A DNA stretch of 64,000 nt from RGIG3701 sp030530205 (GCA_030530205.1 JAUMVK010000022.1:1-64000), one strand, 5' to 3'; numbered from the stretch's first letter, positions 35,394 through 44,546 are shown. Translations and numbers: made by a program. The notes: generated by a model not told the origin, from the sequence alone.

Positions 35394-36956
35394 TTAATGT
35401 TTATTTTTCTGGACATCCTTAACATCTGCCCATCTTTTCAGCGCTCTCTCGAACGCGCGGTACTTCGGCGAATCCTCAGGCTTTTCGTCGGCCCAACGGA
35501 AAAGACCCCAGGAGCCCCATTTGCTCCAGTTGCCCGTTGAGGAGAAGTGGCACATCAGGCCGCCGCCGACGTCTTCCCACGCCTGGAAGTACGCGTCGTA
35601 CAGTTTCCCCATCCGCTCGGATGCGTTGGCCTCAAGGCAAATGGCGTTTAGCTCCTCGCGGTCGTTCGCCCCCCAAAGCCCCACCAGATGCTGGCCGGCT
35701 TCGTAGCAGACGAGGTCCAGGCCGTACTGGTCCGCCAGTTCTTTCTGCTTTTTCATCCACTCGATCGACTGGGGGAGCGCCTGCTTTTCGAGGTGATCCA
35801 ACGCCCCCTCAACACCGCCGCGAATGAATTCATCGGCGTACTCTTTCGGAATGCAATTCATGAAATACGGAGCGATCGCCAGTGCGTCCGTCACTTCCGC
35901 GGCATTTGAGTATTTCAGAAGCTGCTCGGAAACATACGGGTTGGCCGCCTGCGTCGCGAGGACTCTCACCAGACGGTCCGTCCCGCCAAAGACCTCCTCG
36001 AAAATCTTGAAAATCTCCCGCGACCGTTGAGAAGTCCACGCCCAACCGCGGACCCACGGCTGCTCGTCGGGAAGAAGCGCTTTCCCTTGCTCCTGCGCGT
36101 ACCGGCACTGCTCGAACTGGCCGTTCCAGACCTCGTTCGAGTATTCGACGTAAACTTTCAGGTTCGGGTTCAGACACTTTTTGATTTTCTGGGCCATTTT
36201 GCGTACAAAATCATCGTTGGCCAGGTGCGGCACACAGAACCACGGATTCGCGTCCAGCCGGTTCGCCAGATCGCAGAGAAGTTCGAACGGCACGCCCTTT
36301 TCGGAAAACGTTGCATCACCCACGCGGGGACGGTCGGACCATTTTTCCAGTTTCGAGCCGTTCGTGTGCTGAAGGTCCATGAACCTAATCGTGTGTACCC
36401 CACGCCAGCGGCCGAGAAATTCCGGGTTCCAGACGCCCGACGGCTGGGTTTCCGGCTGGCCCAGTCCCGGCATAAAGACCTGAACGTCCCGGATGTAATC
36501 GGCCGGATCAGTCTCGCGGATCTGCACCCAGAACGCGCCGTGCTGACTGTCCACACGGATCTGAATTTCGCCGGGTTTCTCACTGACGGCCTGAGCATTC
36601 ATGAACGTCAACTTCCCTTTTCCACGATACCGGACCGTATAAATGCCGGACGGGTAGTGTCCGCCGTCGATGGTGCAAAGGGGCGTTTCGGCGAAGCAGT
36701 CCGGCTCGAGGCGGCGCACCCAGCCACGCTCGTCCAGATCGAGTTCCGGCCCTTTCCCCCAGCCCTCCCCCTGACGCTGGCTGACCCATTTTCGGGATTC
36801 CATGAAGACGTTCGCGAAAGGCAGTTCCGTGCTCCAGTCCGCCGGCCCGCCGAAGTTGATCCCCATCGCGGGTTTCGCCTCCGCCCAATCGGACGTGGAA
36901 AAGACAAACGCCAGAAGCAGGAAAAACGAGTACATGAAAGGAATAGTTCTGTTCAT
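35394..36956 (-). CDS. Secreted cellulose-binding / glycoside-hydrolase-like protein
   Basis: Exported 520-aa protein with a signal peptide ending at AEA. The mature part starts AMGINFGGPADWSTELPFANVF, which is typical of planctomycete proteins annotated as cellulose-binding. Its TIM-barrel-like core holds VYVEYSNEVWNG, where the Asn-Glu pair resembles the acid/base site of clan GH-A enzymes. A later candidate nucleophile is in LVCYEAGQH. Activity is likely but the substrate is a guess (beta-glucan). TTGGAG precedes the chosen ATG. A minus-strand promoter (TTGACA, complement of 37042-37047; 17-bp spacer; TAAACT) is upstream. Confidence 0.75.
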   Translation of the reverse strand: MNRTIPFMYSFFLLLAFVFSTSDWAEAKPAMGINFGGPADWSTELPFANVFMESRKWVSQRQGEGWGKGPELDLDERGWVRRLEPDCFAETPLCTIDGGHYPSGIYTVRYRGKGKLTFMNAQAVSEKPGEIQIRVDSQHGAFWVQIRETDPADYIRDVQVFMPGLGQPETQPSGVWNPEFLGRWRGVHTIRFMDLQHTNGSKLEKWSDRPRVGDATFSEKGVPFELLCDLANRLDANPWFCVPHLANDDFVRKMAQKIKKCLNPNLKVYVEYSNEVWNGQFEQCRYAQEQGKALLPDEQPWVRGWAWTSQRSREIFKIFEEVFGGTDRLVRVLATQAANPYVSEQLLKYSNAAEVTDALAIAPYFMNCIPKEYADEFIRGGVEGALDHLEKQALPQSIEWMKKQKELADQYGLDLVCYEAGQHLVGLWGANDREELNAICLEANASERMGKLYDAYFQAWEDVGGGLMCHFSSTGNWSKWGSWGLFRWADEKPEDSPKYRAFERALKRWADVKDVQKNKH

Positions 36957-37018
36957 GGTTTTCTCCAATCTTTTTTTCAGGAATAAATCATTCAGAGTAC
37001 TTTTCTGACACAACATTC

Positions 37019-37047
37019 AGTTTAATCTGCCAGAACGGTTTTGTCAA
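37019..37047 (-). promoter_or_regulatory. Promoter of the cellulose-binding-like gene
   Basis: Minus strand: TTGACA (complement of 37042-37047), 17-bp spacer, TAAACT (complement of 37019-37024). Confidence 0.5.
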
Positions 37048-37202
37048 GTGGGGAGAGTGGAATATTTTTCCCTGTTTGTTCTGATTCTCGCTGAAAGGGA
37101 GAAGATTTGTCTAAATGCAAGACTGCCGCCCTGCAAAATCACCCTGAAGAAACCTGGGTTTGGTCCGGGCGGCACTGCTGTGGAAATTATTTCGATAAAC
37201 GC

Positions 37203-38018
37203 TTATTTTTTGGGGGTTATCGTTGCTAATGCAGTTTTCAAAACGGGAGCGAAAAGTCCCAAAACCATTATCGCAAATACAGTAACAAGGCTCCATGTAA
37301 TGTAACTCAAAGTTTTCGCGACGTTTTTGGTAACTTCCGGGCCGTGTTTTTCAAGAGCAGTTTCCATTCCATCGCTCACTTTGTACGCGGAAGTGATGGC
37401 TGCTGCGGAAAGCCCAGTAGCAACAACTATTTTCCAGTCGATTTTACTGAGAAATTTCGCTCCATTTTTCGATTTTTGGTAAGTGTTCAAAAGAAGCTCT
37501 CGGGTTGCGGGGGAATCTGCGTTTTGGGCTCCGCAAACCAGTCTGGAAATATCATCCGCCGGAGCTTTTGTCAGGGCACGAACACCATCGTCGCCGTAAT
37601 GCTCTGCGATTTTCAGCGTCATGCCTGGTACACGAGCTTCAAGTTCCGCCACTTCCGGTCCGATTCTGCGGGCAATCGGGAGAAGATCGTCCGCGTGGAG
37701 CGCCAGCGATCGGGCAGCTTGAGGCGAATGAGCGCACAAACGCCAAAAATCGTCGCCATGTTTGGCTCCCTGTTCGAGAGTTTCCAAGCCACCGATCCTC
37801 ATAACTCTCAAAATGTCATCACCGTGTGAGGCAATGGCTTTCTTCATGGCTATTTCCGCGGCTTCTTTTGAAGCTGGGGTCAGGGTTTTCCCACTGACTT
37901 TTGCAGCCTGTTCCAAAACTTCCTGAATGACCTTGGAGGTAGGGCTGGCCTGAACTCCCGCGGTGAAAACCATAGCGGCTAAAACAAAAATCCCAAGAGT
38001 GAAGAACGTATGTTTCAT
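37203..38018 (-). CDS. Exported helical-repeat protein with HGDD motifs and C-terminal membrane helix
   Basis: Unknown function, 271 aa. A signal peptide ends at VQA. Four spaced copies of a short motif follow: HGDDILRV, HGDDFWRL, HADDLLPI and YGDDGVRAL. They lie about 20-65 residues apart in a helical region (about 60-165). Two hydrophobic stretches are near the end: IVVATGLSAAAITSAY and the stronger WSLVTVFAIMVLGLFAPVL. The C-terminus therefore probably sits in the inner membrane with the repeats on the outside. It begins 66 bp after the stop of the coiled-coil gene and shares its orientation, so the two are likely one operon. AAGGAG lies 6 nt before the ATG. More AT-rich than the flanking glycosidase genes. 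Confidence 0.75.
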   Translation of the reverse strand: MKHTFFTLGIFVLAAMVFTAGVQASPTSKVIQEVLEQAAKVSGKTLTPASKEAAEIAMKKAIASHGDDILRVMRIGGLETLEQGAKHGDDFWRLCAHSPQAARSLALHADDLLPIARRIGPEVAELEARVPGMTLKIAEHYGDDGVRALTKAPADDISRLVCGAQNADSPATRELLLNTYQKSKNGAKFLSKIDWKIVVATGLSAAAITSAYKVSDGMETALEKHGPEVTKNVAKTLSYITWSLVTVFAIMVLGLFAPVLKTALATITPKK

Positions 38019-38083
38019 TTTTTTCTCCTTGTGTTTAAGTTTTGGTTCTTATTTGACAAATCACTGTTCGATCAGAAAACCAC

Positions 38084-39145
38084 TCAAAAAATTCCGTCCG
38101 AAACTTCATTCACTAATTCGCGTGTACTCGTCCTGTACTCGTTCAATAGTTTTTGAGCTTGATCCTTGGCATTTTGATTGATTTCTGATCTATAATTCGT
38201 GATGGAATCGTGAAGCTGACCGCTGAGTTTTTCAGGTATTACCTTTATTGCTTGACGAATATCCCAAGCAGTCCATGCAAGACCCACGACAGCGATTCCA
38301 CCACCAATGACATCACCAATCGGAAGTGGTCCGTCGGCCGCTGCGCAGATGACTCCTGAGGTCCCACTTCCCGCCATCTTTGCCACCGTTTTAGCTAAAA
38401 CCGAAGAGAGTACCTGGTAAGTAGAACGGATGAAGAGCAGTTCCAACCCAACACCGACCTCAGCGCTAATGGTACTTAGAATATTCCGATTTACGGTAGT
38501 TTGAATTTCCACCATATCCTCTGCGATTTTCTCAATAGCAGACATGTTGAGAACCTTAAATTCGGGCTTTTTCAGCTCAGCCGCGATGGAAGCACGAAAC
38601 TCATTACTATTTTCAGCCAGTTTAATCTCATAGTTTTTCAACAGCTGGTCCACTTCCACTGTACCAACGGCACAGTGGTCCAATACTTTGTTAAGGGATT
38701 GTTCGATGGCTTCCTGGGCATCTGAGCTGCCAGTGATTTTGTCTTTCGCCATTTTATAACAAAGCTTGTTGCAGGCTCCAAAACTCGAGAAGTCTTTAAC
38801 GACCGAGGGGATCGCGTTCTCGGCTGCGTCGAAATTTCTGTTGATTATTTCCTGCAGTTTGAACTCGAAATCGTTTAAAAGTTCGTTGTTTTTCTCCTGG
38901 AATTTCTTTTCTTCCTGAAGAACTTTCTGGCGGAATTGTTCTTCAAGTGCGCGGGCTTTCTCAGATTGATCCTCACTCAGAGGCGATTCTTTGGGCTGAT
39001 TGACCTCCACTCCGGTATTCCCCTCTGGAATGTGGCCGGCCATGTAGGAAACTGCTGCCAGGATCAATACCAGGACCATCGCCATGAGGTACAGCCAGTT
39101 GGTTTTCTTCTGTTTCATTTCAGTCTTTTCAATGGATTCGTTCAT
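38084..39145 (-). CDS. Membrane-anchored coiled-coil protein of unknown function
   Basis: A 353-aa protein. A short charged N-terminus (about 1-17) is followed by one transmembrane helix (LYLMAMVLVLILAAVSYMAG). A Gln/Glu-rich coiled coil (about 55-95), a helical domain with Cys (FGACNKLCYKM) and a Gly/Ala-rich hydrophobic segment (PLPIGDVIGGGIAVVGLAW, about 270-290) come next, then a final amphipathic coiled coil. The hydrophobic segment could be a second membrane-inserting hairpin. Two ATGs compete: the first touches AAAGGA directly, while the one at 39145 has 6 nt spacing and was chosen. A 24-bp element 38 bp upstream is shared with the DUF2325 gene. Confidence 0.72.
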   Translation of the reverse strand: MNESIEKTEMKQKKTNWLYLMAMVLVLILAAVSYMAGHIPEGNTGVEVNQPKESPLSEDQSEKARALEEQFRQKVLQEEKKFQEKNNELLNDFEFKLQEIINRNFDAAENAIPSVVKDFSSFGACNKLCYKMAKDKITGSSDAQEAIEQSLNKVLDHCAVGTVEVDQLLKNYEIKLAENSNEFRASIAAELKKPEFKVLNMSAIEKIAEDMVEIQTTVNRNILSTISAEVGVGLELLFIRSTYQVLSSVLAKTVAKMAGSGTSGVICAAADGPLPIGDVIGGGIAVVGLAWTAWDIRQAIKVIPEKLSGQLHDSITNYRSEINQNAKDQAQKLLNEYRTSTRELVNEVSDGIF

Positions 39146-39182
39146 TATCATTCCTTTCAGTTTTAAGCAGGTTCTTTTTTGA

Positions 39183-39206
39183 CCCTCTATAGAATATAAC
39201 GAATAA
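39183..39206 (-). promoter_or_regulatory. Shared 24-bp upstream box, copy A
   Basis: Plus-strand text starts CCCTCTATAG and ends ATAACGAATAA. It matches 41351-41374 at 21 of 24 positions. It lies 38 bp before the start of the coiled-coil gene, against 36 bp for the other copy. On the minus strand TATAGA may be a -10 element. A T/A-run flanks both copies on the gene side. Confidence 0.7.
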
Positions 39207-39404
39207 GTGAGATTATTTCTCAAAAATTCTTTAAGATTTCCAAATCAAACACAAACAGGAAGCAAATTTACCGATGATAAATTTTAATCAACTGTCTCAT
39301 TATAGACTTACTAAAATTGGTTTAAAGAAGCAAAAGTCCCCGACTCGTGCCATAAATTTTGAGCTTAAACACGAAATCGGGGAATAACGATTATCTGGAA
39401 AACA

Positions 39405-41315
39405 TCAACCTTCGATATACTGTTCAACGATTTCCTTCGCTGCAGCGATCGGGTTGGTCGTGTGAATACGGAAGAACGGTTTACCGCCTTTACTCGCCAA
39501 GGCTCCAAGTTCCTGAGAGTGTTTATGGCTCGAAAGCTGAATCAGAACCATAAAAGCGCAAACATGCGGATTACGCAGATACGGTTGGTATCTGTCCAGC
39601 GAGTCGCCATGGGAAGTCTCTTCCCACTCCACCTCACAGCCAAAAGCATCCTCAAAATTCTTCTTCTGTTCCGGTTTCGGAATCCCCCCGATCACCACCA
39701 GAGTCTGATCCTGAAAGTGTTTGCGAACGGTTTGCACGTTAGGATCGGAATGGTATTTGTTTTCCAATTGAGAAGGCGTGTATTTTGACATCTCATTGGC
39801 TGTTGACTTATATTCGATCTCAGACCGAATTCTATAAAAATCGTCGTTGTACTCGGATTCTTCAGGAAATTTATTCAGGATAGGACGAAACAGGTTGCAG
39901 ATGAAATCATCGTCAGGTTTGCAGCCGAAATAAGTAAACAGCTGATGAACATCATCCATGACAAGACCGAAAATTTCGGAGTAATTATCAGGATGACGAG
40001 TCATTTTTTGGACATTGGATTCGAGACGTTTCTTCACTTGGCTTTCACTGATTCGGTCAGCGTAAACCCTGTTCAGGTTCTCAAGTTCATTCCCGATTCT
40101 TCCAATCTCACTGGAAGGCCAAGGATTTTTTCTCCGTGAGTTCATATCGAGCCGACTCTGATTACGATTCGTTTTGACTTCACTATTGATGAATTCAAAA
40201 CAGGAATTGTAAATTTCATCTCCTTGATTCCCAAGCAGACGGTAATACATTCCAAGCAGGCGCAAAACACAATTTCCACAAGAGATGATTGGAGTAGCAA
40301 GATTAGGGGCAATTGGAGTTTCCGAAAGTACCCGACCAAGCCAATCATAAGCGATTTTCAAATGACTGAAAATCTGGCTCATCAAATCCAAAGAGGAAAA
40401 TTTTGTCTGGGCTGCAATCATCCTGAGCTGCACAGGGGTTTCGGCACTTTCCGGGTTTGCCAAATGCTCTTTCTGCAGGGCGCATTCTTCGATCGCGTCA
40501 TTCAGTTTATTAACGATTCGGGTCGCTTTATCATAAATTCGTACATCATATCTGGGCTCTGTGACTACGCGGATCGGGACTTTACGCTGTGCCTTGGTAA
40601 TCACATTGGTTTTTGCTGGTTGACACCATGCCAGACGGGCTAAAACCTCATCTGTGGTAAGTTTCTCTTCAACCGTTTCTTCCTCGGCTTCAACCACTTC
40701 TTCTTCGGGTTCAGAATCCTTGACTTCTTCCGTTTCCGGAGCGTTAAGCGAAACACCAGTCTGGTTTTCTTCCGGCTTTTCAGTCCTGACAGCCTCAACG
40801 TTTTCTTCCAGGTCCACCGGCATTGTGGCTTCATCATCAGCTTTCTCGAGTTCTTCCGGGCTGGCCGAAATGTTTATCCAGTTCTCAACCAAAGATTCGA
40901 ATCCAGCAGGCATCGGCTCATCGATCGCGATGACATTGACAATGACCCCGGTTTCTTTTAGACACTTCAGAAGTTCTGGAAAGTCACTTTTCCCACGTGA
41001 AATGAGGACTGATTTTCTGCCCCCAGGAGGTGTTGGCAGGTTCAGGATTTCCATCATCAAACGGAGCTCTTCGTCCTGGACGGGAATCACACTGAACCCG
41101 TTCCGAAGGACTTCCGGGGCAATCTCCGCCTTTTCCACGGGTAGAAGAAATTTCTTCTGCGCCAAAAGATTTTGAGGTTGGGAAAGAATTTCCTTCAAAA
41201 CATTCCAAAGATACTGACTCCGCCAGGATTCCAGTCCTTTCTTGCAGGCTTCCGCAAAGAAATGAGACGTGGCGACACAAAGGTTGATCGGAAATTGGAA
41301 ATGAATTTTAGCCAT
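39405..41315 (-). CDS. NYN-like N-terminal domain fused to a C-terminal DUF2325-like domain
   Basis: A 636-aa cytoplasmic protein of unknown function. The N-terminal part (about 70-150) contains SVLISRGKSDFPELLKCLK, VNVIAID and a weak FESLVENWIN. This resembles the second half of NYN/LabA (PIN-like RNase) domains, but the first catalytic Asp is not obvious, so it may be inactive. A very acidic linker (about 155-235) is followed by a helical middle region. The end (QTLVVIGGIPKPEQKKNFEDAF, then LIQLSSHKHS and GKPFFRIHT) resembles DUF2325, a Rossmann-like domain. AAGGAG lies 7 nt before the ATG. Both domain calls come from motif reading only. Confidence 0.65.
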   Translation of the reverse strand: MAKIHFQFPINLCVATSHFFAEACKKGLESWRSQYLWNVLKEILSQPQNLLAQKKFLLPVEKAEIAPEVLRNGFSVIPVQDEELRLMMEILNLPTPPGGRKSVLISRGKSDFPELLKCLKETGVIVNVIAIDEPMPAGFESLVENWINISASPEELEKADDEATMPVDLEENVEAVRTEKPEENQTGVSLNAPETEEVKDSEPEEEVVEAEEETVEEKLTTDEVLARLAWCQPAKTNVITKAQRKVPIRVVTEPRYDVRIYDKATRIVNKLNDAIEECALQKEHLANPESAETPVQLRMIAAQTKFSSLDLMSQIFSHLKIAYDWLGRVLSETPIAPNLATPIISCGNCVLRLLGMYYRLLGNQGDEIYNSCFEFINSEVKTNRNQSRLDMNSRRKNPWPSSEIGRIGNELENLNRVYADRISESQVKKRLESNVQKMTRHPDNYSEIFGLVMDDVHQLFTYFGCKPDDDFICNLFRPILNKFPEESEYNDDFYRIRSEIEYKSTANEMSKYTPSQLENKYHSDPNVQTVRKHFQDQTLVVIGGIPKPEQKKNFEDAFGCEVEWEETSHGDSLDRYQPYLRNPHVCAFMVLIQLSSHKHSQELGALASKGGKPFFRIHTTNPIAAAKEIVEQYIEG

Positions 41316-41712
41316 AGTTTTCTCCTTGTTTGAATGATTATGTTTTTTTGCCCTCTATAGATAATAACGATTAAACGTCACTTTTTTCCCCAAAAAAACT
41401 GAAAATTTTCTGGATATTCCAAAGGGCTCTTGAAAACAGAACCCCATTTTTGCGACACACGTCATTCAGAAAAATACCGGATTGGCTCCAAAAAGAATTT
41501 CAATGTTTTAAAGGGAAAGATTTACTAAAGAATAACCGTTCATCCGGTAATTGTGTACCTGAAAGACAACCAGAGCAAGACATTCTCGATACCAGGTAAC
41601 CGACCTGTCAAGAAAGAAAATACACAATTATTGATAAAGGGAATTGAAAGAACAATTCCCTCCATCGTGTGGCTCAAAAAATGTTTCAAAACTGTCTGGT
41701 TTAATTTCTTCC
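41316..41712. other. Gene-poor gap with upstream box B and a small hairpin
   Basis: No gene recognised. The left end carries the 24-bp box. GGGAATTG (41639-41646) and CAATTCCC (41653-41660) form a hairpin followed by TTTATC on the minus strand, possibly a weak terminator for the GH5 gene. Confidence 0.5.
41351..41374 (-). promoter_or_regulatory. Shared 24-bp upstream box, copy B
   Basis: Starts CCCTCTATAG and ends ATAACGATTAA on the plus strand. It lies 36 bp before the NYN/DUF2325 gene. GTGACG-16 bp-TATAGA on the minus strand is a possible -35/-10. Confidence 0.7.
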
Positions 41713-43281
41713 TTACCGCAGTTTTTTTGTCTCGAAATGTTTTCCGGCTAAAGCCTGTTTGACGAATACACCCCAGAATTCTGTGGGCGTGTATTCCCAG
41801 TCCTTGATCACGTTCGGCCCGCAAGTCGGGTGAAAGCTGAACGCAGTCCAGTTAAGCCGGTAGTGCTGGATCACCCCTAACATATCCTCAGGCCATGGGC
41901 TTCCAACGCCTACCACTTCTTTTTGAGCGCTTTTGGGAATGAAGCTGAAATCGTCCCATGAACGCAGATTTCCCACCTCGCCGATGAAGATCGGGTACTT
42001 TTCCGCTGCGTCAAGAAACGCCTTCTGCCAGCCAGTTTTCCAGGGGTAAATATGGGAGGAATAAATGACACCCCGTCCTGATTTCGTATCTTTCAGGACG
42101 AATTCACCGCTGGCCACGCCGGACAAGTCGTAGCTCCAATCCAAACCGCCCGCAATGACCGGATTGTTCGCCCCGGTTTGACGTACGACGTCGAGCAATT
42201 CCTGCATGGATGATCGCCATGCCTCCCAGCCGAGATCGTGCGGCTCATTGAAAAGCTCGAAAATCACGGCCGGATGATTTTTGTACCGAACTGCCGCATC
42301 AGCCCAAAACTTCTGATGTTCTTCTTTGGGCGTTCCGAACCGGTGCAGGTCGAGGACCAGATAAGCTTTCTTTTCGGCACAAAGTGCGACAATGCGGTCC
42401 ACGAGCTGACGATATTTTTCCCCGCCGTCGTTCTGCCATTTGTTCAGGCCGAACCAGAATTCCTCTTTGACGGGAAGCCGGACGACGTTCGCGTTCCAGT
42501 CGTTCAGAGCAACCTCGACACTTTGCTCTACGTGCTCACCGCCGGCACTCCATTCCAGAGAATCGACGCAAAGCCCCTGCAGCCAAACCTCTTTGCCTTT
42601 TCGGTTGACGATCCGGTTCCCCTTGACGAGAATCGGTTCCGACAAACCCGTCAGGTCTCCCGGCGTCTGGACGGTTGACGGCTTCGCCCTGGTTTTCGGT
42701 TTCACCTTCTTTTCCGGAGGAGCCTGATCGGTCTGTGTGACCTGAATCGCGGCGAAATCCATCGTTCCTGTCTGTGCCTGCAGGAAATACGGCATCAGCT
42801 CGACATACTGCGCCCCTTCGGGCACGGCAATGATATACTCAACGTTCTGCCAGCCGTCGGACGTTCCTTTGAACGTTGGAACGTGCGGAGTCGGCTGGAG
42901 GGTTTGCCCATCGGACGATTTGAAGTTCATAATCAATCGGCCGTCGTTCCAGTTCTGCGCTCCGGACTGCACATCCGTATAGCGGACTTTGAGCTGAACT
43001 TTCAGCGCTTTGGGCGGATTCTTCGGCAAGTACATGCGGCGATAGACCATCACATGTGATCGTGGTTCTTTCACGGTCAGGCGCAAAATCGGAACGTCTT
43101 TTCCATCAATCTTTTCGGTTAGAACCGAGGTCGTTTCATTGTTCACGCCCCAGTCCGAAGCGAGCTGTGACTGGGTTATTTGGGAAAAATCGCCATGCGG
43201 CAATTCCGTCTCCGCGTACGAAACCGCCGTGAACAAAAAAATCATCAATACACAAACAAATCGATATTTCACCACGGTCAT
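41713..43281 (-). CDS. Secreted glycoside hydrolase family 5 protein with N-terminal carbohydrate-binding-like domain
   Basis: Exported endo-acting beta-glycanase family, 522 aa. A signal peptide ends at SYAE. A beta-sandwich (about 25-185, with a possible carbohydrate-binding role) is joined by a Lys/Pro-rich linker to the GH5 barrel (about 215-510). The acid/base Glu is in FELFNEPHD (Glu346) and the nucleophile in IFIGEVGNL (Glu435). LVLDLHRFG and YSSHIYPW are further GH5 landmarks. Cellulase or mannanase activity is likely. The start codon overlaps the stop of the upstream beta-helix gene (TAATG, with AGGAG before it), showing an operon with translational coupling. Confidence 0.9.
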   Translation of the reverse strand: MTVVKYRFVCVLMIFLFTAVSYAETELPHGDFSQITQSQLASDWGVNNETTSVLTEKIDGKDVPILRLTVKEPRSHVMVYRRMYLPKNPPKALKVQLKVRYTDVQSGAQNWNDGRLIMNFKSSDGQTLQPTPHVPTFKGTSDGWQNVEYIIAVPEGAQYVELMPYFLQAQTGTMDFAAIQVTQTDQAPPEKKVKPKTRAKPSTVQTPGDLTGLSEPILVKGNRIVNRKGKEVWLQGLCVDSLEWSAGGEHVEQSVEVALNDWNANVVRLPVKEEFWFGLNKWQNDGGEKYRQLVDRIVALCAEKKAYLVLDLHRFGTPKEEHQKFWADAAVRYKNHPAVIFELFNEPHDLGWEAWRSSMQELLDVVRQTGANNPVIAGGLDWSYDLSGVASGEFVLKDTKSGRGVIYSSHIYPWKTGWQKAFLDAAEKYPIFIGEVGNLRSWDDFSFIPKSAQKEVVGVGSPWPEDMLGVIQHYRLNWTAFSFHPTCGPNVIKDWEYTPTEFWGVFVKQALAGKHFETKKLR

Positions 43282-44339
43282 TACTCCTGTTTTATGGTCC
43301 ATCTTTCCGGGATTTCGTTGCCGGATTGTTTGATGGTTTGTTCTCCCCGCGTTTTGACGAGCGTTGCAGACGTTCCTGTTCCGGCATCAGAGAAGACGTT
43401 GTCGTACAGGCCGACCCCTTTGCCGTCGGACAGCTCGATCACCGGCGTGGAAAACGGCGTTTCGATCACGTTGTTTCTCATGATGATCGCGCCATCGTGT
43501 GCCGCACCGCCGTCTTTCCCGAAGTGAATACAACCGTGATTTCCCTGGCAACGGGCGTCTTTCTTGATCGAGCAGCGAAATATCTGTACGTTACTGCCGG
43601 AAACGTCGGTACAGTTTTTGCCGTCCACCAGATCGATCTCCCGGTTGGCCGCGTCATGGATCGAGCAGTTCGAGATCACGACCCGATGAACCCGACACTT
43701 GACGTTGTGTCCTGTTACTGCGCGGGCGATTTCGGAGTATTGAATCGTAACGCTGTCCCCGCCCAAATACAGATTATGATTGTACCCTGGTTCTTCCGGT
43801 GCGCCGTTATCCGTGATCCGGCAATGGGTGATAAGCTGGTTTGCGCCCTGCGCTTCCACGCCCTTTTGTGCGGCGCGGCCGTCGCTCATAATTCCCATAT
43901 CGCAACCGTAAATGTCACACCGGGAGATCGTCACGTCGTTCGCCTGAGAGATCCGCACTCCCGCGGCATTATGGGTATCGTTGTGCGCGTTGCGAAGGAT
44001 AAAGCCGTCGAGCGTACTGCCGGACCCTTCAGCGCAAAACTGAACGATCGCCCGGGGGGTGGAACCGGCGCCGGTGTAGTTGACCCCCGTTCCGTCGAGC
44101 GGGATCGGCTGATTCGGGTCGGCCGCCTGAATGGTCAAATTCGGCTTGGTCACCATCAGTTTAACCTCCTTGTATGCCTCGCCGTTGGGCAAAGGATGGA
44201 CGAGTATCCGGGAATCGGGTTTTGCCGCCTCAAGAGCGTCTTCAATGCGGGAATAAGTTTGTCCGGGTCCAACGTGTAGTGTCTTGCCATACACGTTTGC
44301 CGCAAGCAGAATGGCCAACAAAAACAGGAAACGTTTCAT
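43281..44339 (-). CDS. Secreted right-handed parallel beta-helix protein
   Basis: A 352-aa protein with a signal peptide ending at VYG. Regular strand-turn repeats follow (GVRISQANDVTISRCDIYGCDMGI, LITHCRITDNGAP, VVISNCSIHDAANREIDLVDG, QIFRCSIKKD, IIMRNNVIETPF). These are typical of pectate-lyase-like or alginate-lyase-like folds. It may be a lyase, an epimerase or only a binding protein; I see no catalytic residues I can name. It is the first gene of the operon with the GH5 gene and has a consensus promoter. No Shine-Dalgarno is evident. Confidence 0.78.
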   Translation of the reverse strand: MKRFLFLLAILLAANVYGKTLHVGPGQTYSRIEDALEAAKPDSRILVHPLPNGEAYKEVKLMVTKPNLTIQAADPNQPIPLDGTGVNYTGAGSTPRAIVQFCAEGSGSTLDGFILRNAHNDTHNAAGVRISQANDVTISRCDIYGCDMGIMSDGRAAQKGVEAQGANQLITHCRITDNGAPEEPGYNHNLYLGGDSVTIQYSEIARAVTGHNVKCRVHRVVISNCSIHDAANREIDLVDGKNCTDVSGSNVQIFRCSIKKDARCQGNHGCIHFGKDGGAAHDGAIIMRNNVIETPFSTPVIELSDGKGVGLYDNVFSDAGTGTSATLVKTRGEQTIKQSGNEIPERWTIKQE

Positions 44340-44396
44340 GAGTTTTTTTCAAACAGGATAAAGTTTAAATTGATTGGTGATTCAAAAACTGATTCT

Positions 44397-44424
44397 ATTA
44401 TAACATTAAGATTCTAACTGTCAA
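44397..44424 (-). promoter_or_regulatory. Consensus promoter of the beta-helix/GH5 operon
   Basis: Minus strand: exact TTGACA (complement of 44419-44424), 16-bp spacer, exact TATAAT (complement of 44397-44402). Confidence 0.78.
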
Positions 44425-44464
44425 CCCCTCGACTTACCGGGCAAGATATTTCTTCACCTCCCAC

Positions 44465-44493
44465 TTTTCAAAGCAGTGACAATCTGCTATAAT
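44465..44493 (+). promoter_or_regulatory. Promoter of the HZSA-like LamG gene
   Basis: TTTTCA (44465-44470), 17-bp spacer, TATAAT (44488-44493), about 54 nt before the ATG. The -35 is weak. Confidence 0.45.
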
Positions 44494-44546
44494 CAGAGAA
44501 ATCAACGATCTGCCTGCCACACTCACTTTTATGACCGCATACCATC

